Assembly: GCF_026261605.1 (NCBI RefSeq)
Contig: NZ_CP102486.1
Coordinates: forward strand, 2,294,001 to 2,358,000
Origin: Dechloromonas sp. A34
Lineage (GTDB): Bacteria; Pseudomonadota; Gammaproteobacteria; Burkholderiales; Rhodocyclaceae
Reading direction: 5' to 3'
Length of the DNA: 64,000 nt
Shown: one piece after another, positions 37,623-50,412 of the stretch
How the letters are laid out: every line of letters starts with the position of its first letter
Position numbering within the stretch: the stretch's first letter is position 1
Made by a program: the position numbers and the translations under genes
Notes under the pieces: generated by a model
Database searches by the model: none
Seen by the model: only the letters and a program-made list of their open reading frames with translations
Told to the model about the DNA's origin: nothing

Positions 37623-39149
37623 TTAATCCGGAAGCGGGTCGAGGGCGACGAATTCTAGCCCGTCGTTGCGTTCGATGCATTGGCCGATTTGGTGGCGCCG
37701 GGTTCGGCCCAGGGTGTTCAGGGTGATCTGCTGCCCGGCAAGCAGGGTGCCCGGCTGCGTGATAAGGCCCGAGAACTTGCCGTAGGCCGGCAGGCTGGGC
37801 AGGTAGATGGCCCGCCGACTGGCATTTTCCGGCGTCGGCAGATCGACCAGACTGACTTGCGGTGCCAGCAGTTGCAGGCCGAGTTCGAGCCGGTTGCGCG
37901 TCGTCGCGATGCGACGCACCAGGCAGACGTGGATCTTGCTCGATTCGCGCGGCTGCAGGGCGACGATGTCGCCGGCCCCGATTTTCGATTTTTCGCCTCG
38001 GATGAAACGGATCAGGAAACCATCCGGGCTTTCATCGACCAGCGACCACTCGCTCTCCGACAAGTCGTGGCCGTCGTGCCGGCCGACCGCATCGAGCGCG
38101 CGCCGCGAACAGGCATGGCCGTCGAGGAAGGTGATGACCTGATCCAGCCCGCCGACCAGATCGGCGCGCGGCTTGAACTGGGTGCGACTGAAGCGGCGCG
38201 TGCTGCGGCCGGCGATGATGATCCGCAAACCGTGCAGCAGCGAGGCCGGGGCATCCAGTTGCGGTTGCACCGGTTGGCCAGGCTGGCGGGCGAGGTTGCG
38301 GTCGAGCGCGGCGAGCACCTGGGAACAATCGACGATCAAGCCGCCCTCTGTCGAAATGCCGACTGGCAGGCGGGCCAGCGGATAACCCGGCGTGGCGGCA
38401 TCGGGGCGGACCAGGAAACAGGCATCGGCGCTTCGATTGTTTTGCATCTCCGGCAGCGCATGACCGATGGTCGCGTAGGCGGCCAGTTGATCGGTGCAGG
38501 CATGGATCAGGGCGAGTTCGGTGCGGGGCAGCTTGTTCGGCTCAAGGTAGGCGAAGAGCAGGGCGCCCAGATAGGCGTGCTCGATCGGTGCAGTTTCCCC
38601 ATTGAGCGGCTTGGCACTGGGGTCGCAGGCCATCTGGTAGAGCTCGTGAAGCAGACGCCAGGAGTTTGGCGAGGGCGAGGCATAGGCACGACAGGCCAGC
38701 AACTGACGGCGGGCGACCATGGCCAGCGCGCGCCGGATGGCGCGGTGGCGCAGATGGCCGAGGCCGGCATCGTGGGGGTGGGCGAGGATGCCACGGGCAA
38801 TGTCGGTGTAGGCGAGAGCCAGGCCCTTGAGCAGGTTGTCGGCCTGGATGGCGGCATGGGTCGCCTCCGGCGGCAGCGGCAGGACGGCTTGTGCGATTTC
38901 GGCTTCGAGGACGGGGAGTGCCGTTTCGGCCTGTTGCCAGGCATCTTCCAACTGCTTGAAACGTATTTGGAGATCAGCCTGGCCGGCGATTGCGGGCAGC
39001 AGGTCGGACGACAGCTTGCCTACCGTGGCCAGTGGCGGCAGGTCAGCGGTGGCCGGCAAGCCTTCCTGAAACTGAACTGCGGGTCTCCTGTCGGCCGCTG
39101 GCTGGCTGAAGGGGAAGAGATCGCGGAGCAGTTGCAGCGGAGAGTTCAT
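37623..39149 (-). CDS. hypothetical protein, possible C-terminal PilZ-like region
   Basis: 508 residues from the ATG at 39149; the frame is open 30 codons further upstream. The N-terminal half is helical. The middle (RFSRTQFKPRADLVGGL) and the C-terminal ~150 residues are beta-rich with SEWSLVDESPDGFLIRF and GDIVALQ, resembling PilZ-type barrels, but a clear c-di-GMP motif (RxxxR ... D/NxSxxG) is incomplete. No signal peptide. Function unknown. Divergent from the DUF3301 gene. Confidence 0.6.
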   Translation of the reverse strand: MNSPLQLLRDLFPFSQPAADRRPAVQFQEGLPATADLPPLATVGKLSSDLLPAIAGQADLQIRFKQLEDAWQQAETALPVLEAEIAQAVLPLPPEATHAAIQADNLLKGLALAYTDIARGILAHPHDAGLGHLRHRAIRRALAMVARRQLLACRAYASPSPNSWRLLHELYQMACDPSAKPLNGETAPIEHAYLGALLFAYLEPNKLPRTELALIHACTDQLAAYATIGHALPEMQNNRSADACFLVRPDAATPGYPLARLPVGISTEGGLIVDCSQVLAALDRNLARQPGQPVQPQLDAPASLLHGLRIIIAGRSTRRFSRTQFKPRADLVGGLDQVITFLDGHACSRRALDAVGRHDGHDLSESEWSLVDESPDGFLIRFIRGEKSKIGAGDIVALQPRESSKIHVCLVRRIATTRNRLELGLQLLAPQVSLVDLPTPENASRRAIYLPSLPAYGKFSGLITQPGTLLAGQQITLNTLGRTRRHQIGQCIERNDGLEFVALDPLPD

Positions 39150-39237
39150 TATCGTGCCGGAATTGTTGACCTTCGCATTGTCTGGCAAATTTCCCGCCGA
39201 TTCCGTGGCGCATTTCACTCTTGCGTATACTTGCACC

Positions 39238-39588
39238 ATGGATCTCTACGAATTACTGGCTCTGCTCCTCCTGGCGGGCGGCTTCTGGCTCTGGCTCGAC
39301 ACCCTGAAGGCGCGGGAAGCTGGCGTGCGTGCCGCCCAGCGCGCCTGCACCGAAGAAGGCCTGCAGTTTCTCGACGAAACCGTGGTCGGTGCCTCGTGGC
39401 GGCTCGCCCGAGACACTGCGGGAGTGTTGAAATTGCGCCGGGTCTATGAATTTGAATACAGCGATACTGGCAACAACCGCTGTTCGGGCAGCGTCACGCT
39501 GCTCGGCGGCGAGGTCGAGTATCTGCATGTGCGTCCCCAACTCTATGTTGTGCCCAAGGCACCGGAAAACCATGAAACCCTCCATTGA
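39238..39588 (+). CDS. DUF3301 membrane-anchored protein
   Basis: 116 residues from the ATG at 39238. One N-terminal membrane helix (LLALLLLAGGFWLWL) followed by LKAREAGVRAAQRACTEEGL and a beta domain (LLGGEVEYLHV). This matches the DUF3301 family of beta/gammaproteobacteria, function unknown. It overlaps the mutarotase gene by 17 bp. Confidence 0.82.
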   Translation: MDLYELLALLLLAGGFWLWLDTLKAREAGVRAAQRACTEEGLQFLDETVVGASWRLARDTAGVLKLRRVYEFEYSDTGNNRCSGSVTLLGGEVEYLHVRPQLYVVPKAPENHETLH

Positions 39589-40420
39589 AACCATCCAATT
39601 CCACGGCATCGACGCCCTGCGCCTGAATGGCCCGCGCGGCGCGAGCGCCGTGATCAGCACGCTGGGCGGCCAGGTCCTGTCCTGGCAGACGCCGGATGGT
39701 CGCGAACATCTCTACCTTTCCGAGCAGGCAGTGTTCGACGGCAGCGTGCCGATCCGCGGCGGCATTCCGGTCTGCTTTCCGCAGTTTTCAAGCCTGGGCG
39801 ACCTGCCCAAGCACGGTTTTCTGCGCACCCGGCCGTGGTCGGTCAATGCCGAGCGCTGCAGCGACGACTTCGCGCTGGTCACCCTGGAAATTGCCGACGA
39901 CGAGGCAACGCGCGCCCTGTGGCCGCACACTTTCAGCGCCGAGATCACGCTGATGCTGGAAGCCGACCGCATCGACGTCGAGTTCTGCGTCGTCAACACC
40001 GGGGGCGAAGCCTTCGACTTCACCGGCGCCCTGCATACCTACCTGCGCCTCGTCCAGGTCGAGGACGCGGCGCTCGAGGGGCTGCATGGTTACGAATACC
40101 GCGATGCCGCTGATGGCGACCGGATCATCCGTGACTCGGGCACCGAACTGATCGTCGAGGGCATGCTCGATCGCGTCTACCACGACGTCAAGCGCCCGCA
40201 GATGCTGCAAGCCGGCAATCTGAGCCTGGCCATCCAGAGCCAGGGCTTTCCCGATGTCGTGGTCTGGAACCCCTGGGTCGAGGGCTGTGCCGGCATGAAG
40301 GACATGCCGGCCGACGGCTGGCGGCAGATGCTTTGCGTCGAAGCCGCCATCGTCCGTCAGCCAGTGATGCTACCGGCCGGCGAGGAGTGGTACGGGCGGC
40401 AAACGCTGGTCGCCGTTTGA
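39572..40420 (+). CDS. D-hexose-6-phosphate mutarotase (YeaD-like)
   Basis: 282 residues from the ATG at 39572. Aldose-epimerase beta-sandwich: IRGGIPVCFPQF with the substrate-binding Arg, KHGFLRTRPW with the catalytic-type His, FTGALHTYLRL, VVWNPWVEGCAGMKDM and the late EAAIV. Interconverts anomers of hexose-6-phosphates. Coupled to the DUF3301 gene. Confidence 0.9.
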   Translation: MKPSIETIQFHGIDALRLNGPRGASAVISTLGGQVLSWQTPDGREHLYLSEQAVFDGSVPIRGGIPVCFPQFSSLGDLPKHGFLRTRPWSVNAERCSDDFALVTLEIADDEATRALWPHTFSAEITLMLEADRIDVEFCVVNTGGEAFDFTGALHTYLRLVQVEDAALEGLHGYEYRDAADGDRIIRDSGTELIVEGMLDRVYHDVKRPQMLQAGNLSLAIQSQGFPDVVVWNPWVEGCAGMKDMPADGWRQMLCVEAAIVRQPVMLPAGEEWYGRQTLVAV

Positions 40421-40493
40421 TCTAGGTTAGAGCGGCTCTCGGCCGTCCCGGCTAGACTGGGGCGCCTTGCATTACCTCGCCCGGAGACCCCCC

Positions 40494-41225
40494 ATGACCA
40501 TCGTTCCACTGACGCTGCCCGACCTGCGCCGGGCACTCGGCGAAGGCTGGGCGAAGTTCGTTGCGACCTGGAACGTCAGCCTCGCCTATGGCGCGCTATT
40601 TGCGCTGGGCGGCCTGCTGATCATCGGGGGGCTGCTGGTCAACGGGCTGGCGCCGTTCGTGATCGCCGCCGCCGGCGCCTTCATGTTGCTCGGGCCGGCC
40701 ACCCTCGGCGGCTTCTTCGGCATCGCCGCCGCCCATGAGGCCGGGCGCCAGCCCGGTCTGGCGGCCATCGCGGCCGGTTATCGCGAGGCGGCGCCGGCGC
40801 TCTGGGTGCTGGCCCTGGTCTGTGCGCTGCTCTTCATGATCTTCCTGACCGACGCGGCGATCCTCTACAGTTATCAGGTCGGCGGCATGCCGCTGGTGCT
40901 CGGCGACCTGCTGCCGGCCTCGCTCGGCGTCGTCCGTTTCCTGCAATGGGGAATGGCTTCCGGCCTGTTCGTCGCCTTCCTGCTCTATAGCGTCTCGGCC
41001 TTCGCCGTGCCGCTCCTCTACGAGCGGCGGACCGGCCTGGTCGGGGCGGTGGTGACCAGCGTCCGGGTCGTCTTCGGCAGTTTCGGGCCGGCCATGCTCT
41101 GGGCGTTTGTCCTGGCGACGGTGATCATCGGCAGCATCCTGCTGCTACCCCTGTTGCCGGTGACCTTGCCCTGGCTGGCCTACGCCAGCCGGGCCCTCTA
41201 TCGCCGGGCGCTGCCGCTCGATTGA
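40494..41225 (+). CDS. DUF2189-family integral membrane protein
   Basis: 243 residues from the ATG at 40494 (GGAGACC). Six hydrophobic segments with Gly/Ala-rich helices; start LPDLRRALGEGWAKFVATWNVSLAYG is the family signature. Function unknown. Near the convergent-free start of prfC, transcribed in the same direction. Confidence 0.78.
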   Translation: MTIVPLTLPDLRRALGEGWAKFVATWNVSLAYGALFALGGLLIIGGLLVNGLAPFVIAAAGAFMLLGPATLGGFFGIAAAHEAGRQPGLAAIAAGYREAAPALWVLALVCALLFMIFLTDAAILYSYQVGGMPLVLGDLLPASLGVVRFLQWGMASGLFVAFLLYSVSAFAVPLLYERRTGLVGAVVTSVRVVFGSFGPAMLWAFVLATVIIGSILLLPLLPVTLPWLAYASRALYRRALPLD

Positions 41226-41288
41226 GCGCCGGTTGTTGCATTGCGGCAAAGGTATAATCGCGACCTTTCCCGCATTCCGAAACCTGCC

Positions 41289-42863
<1,575 letters not shown>

Positions 42864-42865
42864 TC

Positions 42866-43318
42866 ATGACGGTCCGGGTGCAGGAAGCCGATTTCGATCT
42901 TGGCGCCGAACTGGCCGCACTCCGCGCCGGCGACGCCCGGGTCGGCGCGCTGGCCAGCTTTGTCGGCCTGGTGCGTGATATCAACGATGGCACCGGCGTT
43001 TCGGAAATGACCCTTGAGCATTACCCGGGCATGACCGAGAAGGCGCTCGAGGAAATCGTCGGTGCGGCCAAGGCGCGCTGGGACATCTACGACGCCCTGG
43101 TCATCCATCGCGTCGGGCCACTCAAGCCCTGCGACCAGATCGTGCTGGTCGCCGTGACCAGCGCCCACCGTGGCGAGTCGTTCGCCGCCTGCGAATTCAT
43201 CATGGACTACCTGAAGACCCGCGCCCCGTTCTGGAAGCGGGAGGTCACACCCGCGGGCGCGCACTGGGTCGATGCGCGCGACAGCGACGATTCGGCTGCC
43301 GCCCGCTGGGAGCAATAA
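42866..43318 (+). CDS. moaE: molybdopterin synthase catalytic subunit
   Basis: 150 residues. Family landmarks: ASFVGLVRD, LEHYPGMTEKALEEI, IHRVGPLKPCDQIVLVAVTSAHRGESFAACEFIMDYLK, and the active-site PFWKRE. With MoaD it inserts two sulfurs into cyclic pyranopterin to form molybdopterin. The gene follows prfC by 3 bp with no other moa gene in the window. A strong terminator follows. Confidence 0.95.
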   Translation: MTVRVQEADFDLGAELAALRAGDARVGALASFVGLVRDINDGTGVSEMTLEHYPGMTEKALEEIVGAAKARWDIYDALVIHRVGPLKPCDQIVLVAVTSAHRGESFAACEFIMDYLKTRAPFWKREVTPAGAHWVDARDSDDSAAARWEQ

Positions 43319-43319
43319 A

Positions 43320-43343
43320 AAAAGGAGGCAATTGCCTCCTTTT
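43320..43343. terminator. bidirectional terminator between moaE and the chemoreceptor
   Basis: A 24-base perfect palindrome, AAAAGGAGGCAA followed by its reverse complement, 2 bp after the moaE stop. It serves both convergent genes. Confidence 0.88.
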
Positions 43344-43363
43344 CTCTGGGTGCACCCGCCGTC

Positions 43364-44998
43364 TCAGGTCTTGAATTGCGCCACCGCCTGGTGCAGCGAG
43401 GCGGACAGGGTGTGCAGCTGACGTGCCGCATCGGCCGTCCGCTGAACGGCGACGGCGCTTTCTTCCGACATCTGGGCAATGCCTTCCAGCTGGTCGGCAA
43501 TCTTGTTGCCGGCGGCGCTCTGCTCGCGGATCGAGGCGGAAATGTCGTTGACCACTTCGCTGACCCGGGCTGAGCCGTCGCGAATGCGGTTGATCGAGTC
43601 GCCGGCCCGATTGGCCAACTCGACGCCGTTGCTGACTTGGGTGACCCCGGCCTGCATGCTGTTGACGGCGCTGCGCGTGCCGTTCTGGATCTTGTCCACC
43701 ATGCCGGCGATTTCGGTGGTCGACTGGCTGGTCCGCTCGGCCAGCTTGCGCACTTCGTCGGCGACCACGGCAAAACCGCGCCCCTGTTCGCCGGCGCGGG
43801 CGGCCTCGATGGCGGCATTGAGGGCGAGCAGGTTGGTCTGGTCGGCGATTTCCTTGATCGTCTTGACGATGGAGGTGATCTGCACCGACTGCTGGCCGAG
43901 TTCTTCGACGATCAGCGACGACGACTGCACGGCCTCGGAAATCTTGCGCATTTCGGTGGCGGCGCTGTGGATGACGGCGGCGCCTTCTTCGGAAATGCTG
44001 CCGGCTTCCTGCGAAATGCCGTGGGCTTCGCCGGCATTTTCCTTGACCCTGTCGATGCTGCTGGTCATCTGATGGACCGAAGTGGCCATCGCGGCGGCCG
44101 CGCTGCTTTGCTGGTGGGCCCGCTCGGCAACCTGCTCCGAGGCGTGCAGCAACTGGTCGGCCGAACTGGCCACCTGTTCGGCATTGCCGGTGATGCTGGA
44201 AATCATGTTGCGCAGCGTTGTCTGCATGGCGGCGATATTGGCCAGCAGACTGTCCTTGTCGCCCGCGGCGCAATCGACCCGTGTCGTGAGGTCGCCGGCC
44301 GTGATGCGGCGGGTCACGGTGGTGGCGAAAGAGGGGTCGCCACCCAGGGTGCGGTTGATATTGCGCGAGATCAGTAGCAGCGTAATGGCGATGAAGCCAC
44401 CGATGAGCAGTCCCGCCAGCGACAGCTTGATGGCGTCGGTCCGGAAGGTGGCATCGACGTCGTCGATGTAGACGCCGGTGCCGATGACCCAGCTCCAGGG
44501 TTCGAAACCCTTGACGTAGGAAATTTTGGGCACGCCGTTCTCGGAACCGGGCTTGGGCCAGAGATAGTCGACAAAGCCGGCCCCCTGAGCCCTGACTACC
44601 TTGTTGAATTCGAGGAAAAGCAGCTTGCCGTTCTTGTCCTTCAATTGGTCTAGCTTCTTGCCGTCCAGTTCGGGCTTGATCGGGTGCATGATCATGTTGT
44701 CCTGGAGGTCGTGAATCCAGAAATACTCGACCTTGTCGTAGCGCATGGTCTTGACCGCCGCCATCGCCGCCTTTTTCGCATCATCGACCGCCAGGCGCCC
44801 GTCGCGCGCCTCCTTCTCGAAATAGGACAGTGTCGCATAGGCCGTTTCCACCAGATTACGCAGCTTGTATTCGCGCTCCTCGAGCATGCGGGCTTTGCCG
44901 CCGATCAGAAGGACGACAAACAGGACCACCAGTGCGGCCGTGGTGGCAACGGTAGTGGCGACCAGCTTGCCGCGTAAGCTCATTCCGGTTTTCGACAT
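43364..44998 (-). CDS. methyl-accepting chemotaxis protein (sCache sensor)
   Basis: 544 residues. First membrane helix ~14-34; periplasmic domain ~35-190 with sCache_2 features ([28 protein letters not shown] and [15 protein letters not shown]). A second helix (~195-215), a HAMP domain and the signalling domain follow; the hairpin tip has [40 protein letters not shown]. Sensors of this kind bind small organic acids. It ends without a CheR-docking pentapeptide. Confidence 0.92.
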   Translation of the reverse strand: MSKTGMSLRGKLVATTVATTAALVVLFVVLLIGGKARMLEEREYKLRNLVETAYATLSYFEKEARDGRLAVDDAKKAAMAAVKTMRYDKVEYFWIHDLQDNMIMHPIKPELDGKKLDQLKDKNGKLLFLEFNKVVRAQGAGFVDYLWPKPGSENGVPKISYVKGFEPWSWVIGTGVYIDDVDATFRTDAIKLSLAGLLIGGFIAITLLLISRNINRTLGGDPSFATTVTRRITAGDLTTRVDCAAGDKDSLLANIAAMQTTLRNMISSITGNAEQVASSADQLLHASEQVAERAHQQSSAAAAMATSVHQMTSSIDRVKENAGEAHGISQEAGSISEEGAAVIHSAATEMRKISEAVQSSSLIVEELGQQSVQITSIVKTIKEIADQTNLLALNAAIEAARAGEQGRGFAVVADEVRKLAERTSQSTTEIAGMVDKIQNGTRSAVNSMQAGVTQVSNGVELANRAGDSINRIRDGSARVSEVVNDISASIREQSAAGNKIADQLEGIAQMSEESAVAVQRTADAARQLHTLSASLHQAVAQFKT

Positions 44999-45121
44999 GA
45001 TGCGATTTCTTCCCCTCTTGATTCTCTGGCGCTACGAGATGCCAATTCCGGCGCACACTATTAAAAGACGCCCGCGATTATCCCTTAAGTAGTAGAGGGT
45101 TTAGGATTTTTCAGGGATGAG

Positions 45122-45150
45122 CATTGAAATTGTCGGCTTGATCCGCATCT
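45122..45150 (+). promoter_or_regulatory. sigma-32-type heat-shock promoter of clpB
   Basis: TTGAAA at 45124-45129, a 13-base spacer, then CCGCATCT at 45143-45150, matching the CCCCATNT -10 consensus at 7 of 8 positions. It lies 36 bp before the clpB start. clpB is a classical heat-shock gene. Confidence 0.6.
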
Positions 45151-45185
45151 GTCTGGTATCGGAATATTCGCTATGGGAGAACGTA

Positions 45186-47768
<2,583 letters not shown>

Positions 47769-47787
47769 TTGTCCGGCCTTGAAACAC

Positions 47788-47821
47788 AAATGGCGGAACC
47801 AGTGGGTTCCGCCATTTTCTT
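47788..47821 (+). terminator. Rho-independent terminator after clpB
   Basis: Thirteen-base perfect stem AAATGGCGGAACC / GGTTCCGCCATTT with an AGTG loop and a short T-rich tail, 20 bp after the clpB stop. Confidence 0.9.
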
Positions 47822-47834
47822 TGGTTGGTCGTGC

Positions 47835-47889
47835 TTAGTACCATGAATTCAAAAGGCTGGTACCAGTACCGCGAATGCAAAGGCCGGTA
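47835..47889 (+). repeat. 27-bp repeat unit, tandem pair (locus B)
   Basis: Two units, 47835-47862 (28 bp) and 47863-47889 (27 bp), with YYAGTACC at each start and GG(C)YGGTA at each end, followed by TTAG. They are the same family as 36317-36370. Each unit is bounded by TAGTACC and its inverted form GGTA(C/T)TA, and the junction forms CTGGTACCAG, so the pair can fold. The second unit abuts the stop codon of the DUF2502 gene. Confidence 0.75.
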
Positions 47890-48174
47890 TTAGCAGTTGC
47901 CCTTCTTGGCCTGGCCCGGCGGGCAGTGGCCGCCGCCCTTGTTGCCACGGCCGGTATAGTACTTTTCGCCGCGCGGGCCGTTGTGTTGCTTCCAGTAGGC
48001 CGGCTCACGCCAGTCGTAGCCGTCCCAGTAGTAGCCACGGTCGTTGCGGCTGCCGAAGGTGACCGAGACGCCGGGCGCATCGATACGTACATTACCGAGA
48101 TTAACATTGACTTCGACGGCGTAGGCCAGCAACGGTGAGGCGGCAATCGCTGCTGCCAGAAGAAGCTTTTTCAT
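47890..48174 (-). CDS. DUF2502-family exported protein
   Basis: 94 residues from the ATG at 48174 (GAGGAAA site). Signal peptide ~1-19 (ending LAYA). The mature part has VEVNVNLGNVRIDAPGVSVTFGSRN, then aromatic-rich YYWDGYDWREPAYWK and a Gly/His/Lys tail with two Cys. Matches the YpeC-type DUF2502 proteins. Periplasmic, function unknown. Confidence 0.78.
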   Translation of the reverse strand: MKKLLLAAAIAASPLLAYAVEVNVNLGNVRIDAPGVSVTFGSRNDRGYYWDGYDWREPAYWKQHNGPRGEKYYTGRGNKGGGHCPPGQAKKGNC

Positions 48175-48258
48175 GGGCAATTTCCTCGTAGAAAAACGGT
48201 CAATCAAATACACCCTGCACTTGATAACGGATTATCGTTTGAATGGATAACAACCGGA

Positions 48259-49047
48259 ATGAAAAAAATGTCGAATTCGCTGAAACGTTGGCAAGCCAGC
48301 CGTAACGCCGAGTTGGGTTCACCCACCAGCTGGCTTGGGCTGATCGGCCTCTTCTGGCTGGCACCGGGACTGAACTCGGTTGGTAATGCAGCGGGAGCGA
48401 CGGTTGTTCTGGGCAAGGGGCCCGCCCTGCTCGGCAATTTGCTGTGGGAGGAGGGACGCATCCTCTGGCAGCCCGCCGCTGGCCCGGAGTTGGTCCTGGA
48501 AACCGATCTGCACGGCGCACCGACGATAGTCGACTTCGAAAACCTGTCGTTTTTCGTGGTCGATCGCGAGGGGCAACTGGCGGTTCGCATCCGGGATCGC
48601 GACTGGGCGGCGACAACCACCTTTGGCGGACTGGAATATTTTCCCCACGATCCGGCATGGCGCATCGAGGCCGAATGGCAAAGCATCGATCCGCCATTGC
48701 AAATGGAAGTGCCCAATGTCAGCGGCGATCTGAAGGCCGTCGAAGTCTCCCGGTGCGCGGTATTCGCGGTGGGCGGTCAGGCGGTGACGCTCTTGCCGAT
48801 GGCGGTCGGGCCCGACGAAGCATTTTTCGTTTTCCGCGACCGGACCAGCGGCAAGGAGACCTATGGGGCCGGGCGTTTCCTGAAGGTTCCGCTGCATGGC
48901 GACGAGCGGATCACCCTCGATTTCAACTTTGCCTACAACCCGCCGTGTGCCTTTACGCCGTTCGCCACCTGCCCGCTGCCGCCGCCGGAGAACTGGCTGC
49001 CGTTTGCCGTGCCGGTCGGTGAGAAGAAATGGGTCAAGCCGGATTGA
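48259..49047 (+). CDS. DUF1684-family protein
   Basis: 262 residues. Family signatures: SWLGLIGLFWLAPGLNSVG near the start, and DFNFAYNPPCAFTPFATCPLPPPENWLPF near the end, which is the strongest conserved block. No signal peptide. Function unknown; the family is common in environmental bacteria. Confidence 0.85.
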   Translation: MKKMSNSLKRWQASRNAELGSPTSWLGLIGLFWLAPGLNSVGNAAGATVVLGKGPALLGNLLWEEGRILWQPAAGPELVLETDLHGAPTIVDFENLSFFVVDREGQLAVRIRDRDWAATTTFGGLEYFPHDPAWRIEAEWQSIDPPLQMEVPNVSGDLKAVEVSRCAVFAVGGQAVTLLPMAVGPDEAFFVFRDRTSGKETYGAGRFLKVPLHGDERITLDFNFAYNPPCAFTPFATCPLPPPENWLPFAVPVGEKKWVKPD

Positions 49048-49069
49048 CCGCAATTTTCTTGAGCGGACC

Positions 49070-49096
49070 AAAAAGCGCGGGCCGGCCGCGCTTTTG
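49070..49096. terminator. bidirectional terminator
   Basis: Ten-base stem AAAAGCGCGG / CCGCGCTTTT (49071-49080 with 49086-49095) with a 5-base loop, in the 51-bp convergent gap between the DUF1684 gene and the aminotransferase. Confidence 0.85.
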
Positions 49097-49098
49097 GC

Positions 49099-50229
49099 TT
49101 ATTGGGCGACCGCTGCCAGTGCCGTCGCCAGGTTGTCGACCGTGCGTTCCGGGTGGTGGAGCTTGTCCAGTCCGAACAGGCCGATGCGGAAAGTGCGGAA
49201 ATCGGCCGGTTCGTCGCACTGCAGCGGTACGCCGGCCGCGGTCTGCAGGCCGAGCGCCAGGAATTTCTTGCTCGACTGGATTTCCGGATCGGTGGTGTAG
49301 CTGACGACCACACCCGGGGCCTGGAAACCTTCCGCCGCAACGCTGGGGTAGCCCTTGCCGACGAGCAGTTCGCGGACGCGCCGGCCGAGTTCCCATTGTT
49401 CCTCGCAGACTCTGGCGAAGCCGTAGGCTTCGGTTTCGAGCATGACCTCGCGCAGGGCGGCCAGTGCGCCGGTCGGCATCGTCGCGTGATAGGCATGGCC
49501 GCCGCTCTCGAAGGCTTCCATGATCTGCAGCCACTTCTTCAGATCGCATGCGAAGCTGGTGCTGGTGGTGGCGTCGATCCGGGCTCGAGCCCGCTCACCG
49601 AGGGCGACCAGGGCGCAACAGGGCGTGCCGCTCCAGCCCTTCTGCGGGGCGCTGATCAGGACATCGACGTGGTTGGCCGCCATGTCGACCCAGACGGTGC
49701 CGGAGGCGATGCAATCGAGCACGAAGAGGCCGCCTTCCATGCGCACTGCGGCGCCGAGTGCCCGCAGATAGTCGTCGGGCAGGATCATCCCGGCCGCGGT
49801 TTCGACGTGCGGCGCAAAGACGATATCCGGTTTGTGTTCGCGAATGGCGGCGACGACTTCCTCGATCGGTGCCGGGGAGAAGGGTGCCTGGGCGCCGCTG
49901 CCGACCTGGCGGGCCTTGAGGACGATGGTCTCGGCCGGAATCCGTCCCATGTCGAAGATCTGCGTCCAGCGGAAGCTGAACCAGCCGTTACGGATCACCA
50001 GCACCTTCTTGCCGGTCGCGAACTGGCGGGCCACCGCTTCCATGCCGAAGGTGCCGCTGCCCGGTATCACCGCTGTCGAGCTGGCGTTGTAGGCCTTTTT
50101 CAGAATGCGCGAGATGTCGGTCATCACGCCCTGGAAACGTTGCGACATGTGGTTCAGGGCGCGGTCGGTATAGACCACCGAGTATTCCAGCAAGCCATGG
50201 GGGTCGGGATGGGGTAGCAGGGCGGGCAC
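49099..50229 (-). CDS. class V aminotransferase (alanine/serine-glyoxylate type)
   Basis: 376 residues. Fold type I PLP enzyme: PGSGTFGMEAVARQF, VFAPHVETAAGM, FVLDCIASG with the PLP-binding Asp, and ISAPQKGWSGTPCC with the Schiff-base Lys. Family members transaminate serine, alanine or 2-aminoethylphosphonate to glyoxylate or pyruvate; the exact substrate is not clear. Divergent from putA. Confidence 0.82.
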   Translation of the reverse strand: MPALLPHPDPHGLLEYSVVYTDRALNHMSQRFQGVMTDISRILKKAYNASSTAVIPGSGTFGMEAVARQFATGKKVLVIRNGWFSFRWTQIFDMGRIPAETIVLKARQVGSGAQAPFSPAPIEEVVAAIREHKPDIVFAPHVETAAGMILPDDYLRALGAAVRMEGGLFVLDCIASGTVWVDMAANHVDVLISAPQKGWSGTPCCALVALGERARARIDATTSTSFACDLKKWLQIMEAFESGGHAYHATMPTGALAALREVMLETEAYGFARVCEEQWELGRRVRELLVGKGYPSVAAEGFQAPGVVVSYTTDPEIQSSKKFLALGLQTAAGVPLQCDEPADFRTFRIGLFGLDKLHHPERTVDNLATALAAVAQ

Positions 50230-50412
50230 GGTTCTCTCTCCAAATGTTGTCGGGGGCGTTGCGGGCGCAAGGGAGCAGCATAAACCGAAGGCAGGATGGC
50301 GTGCCAGTTATGTCGCATGGCGGTGGCGCTTGCAGCCGGCGTCCTTGGCGATCATATTTGCAGTATCGGGGACGCATGGCATCCCCTTGGCAAGACTGGT
50401 GCGGAGAGAAGC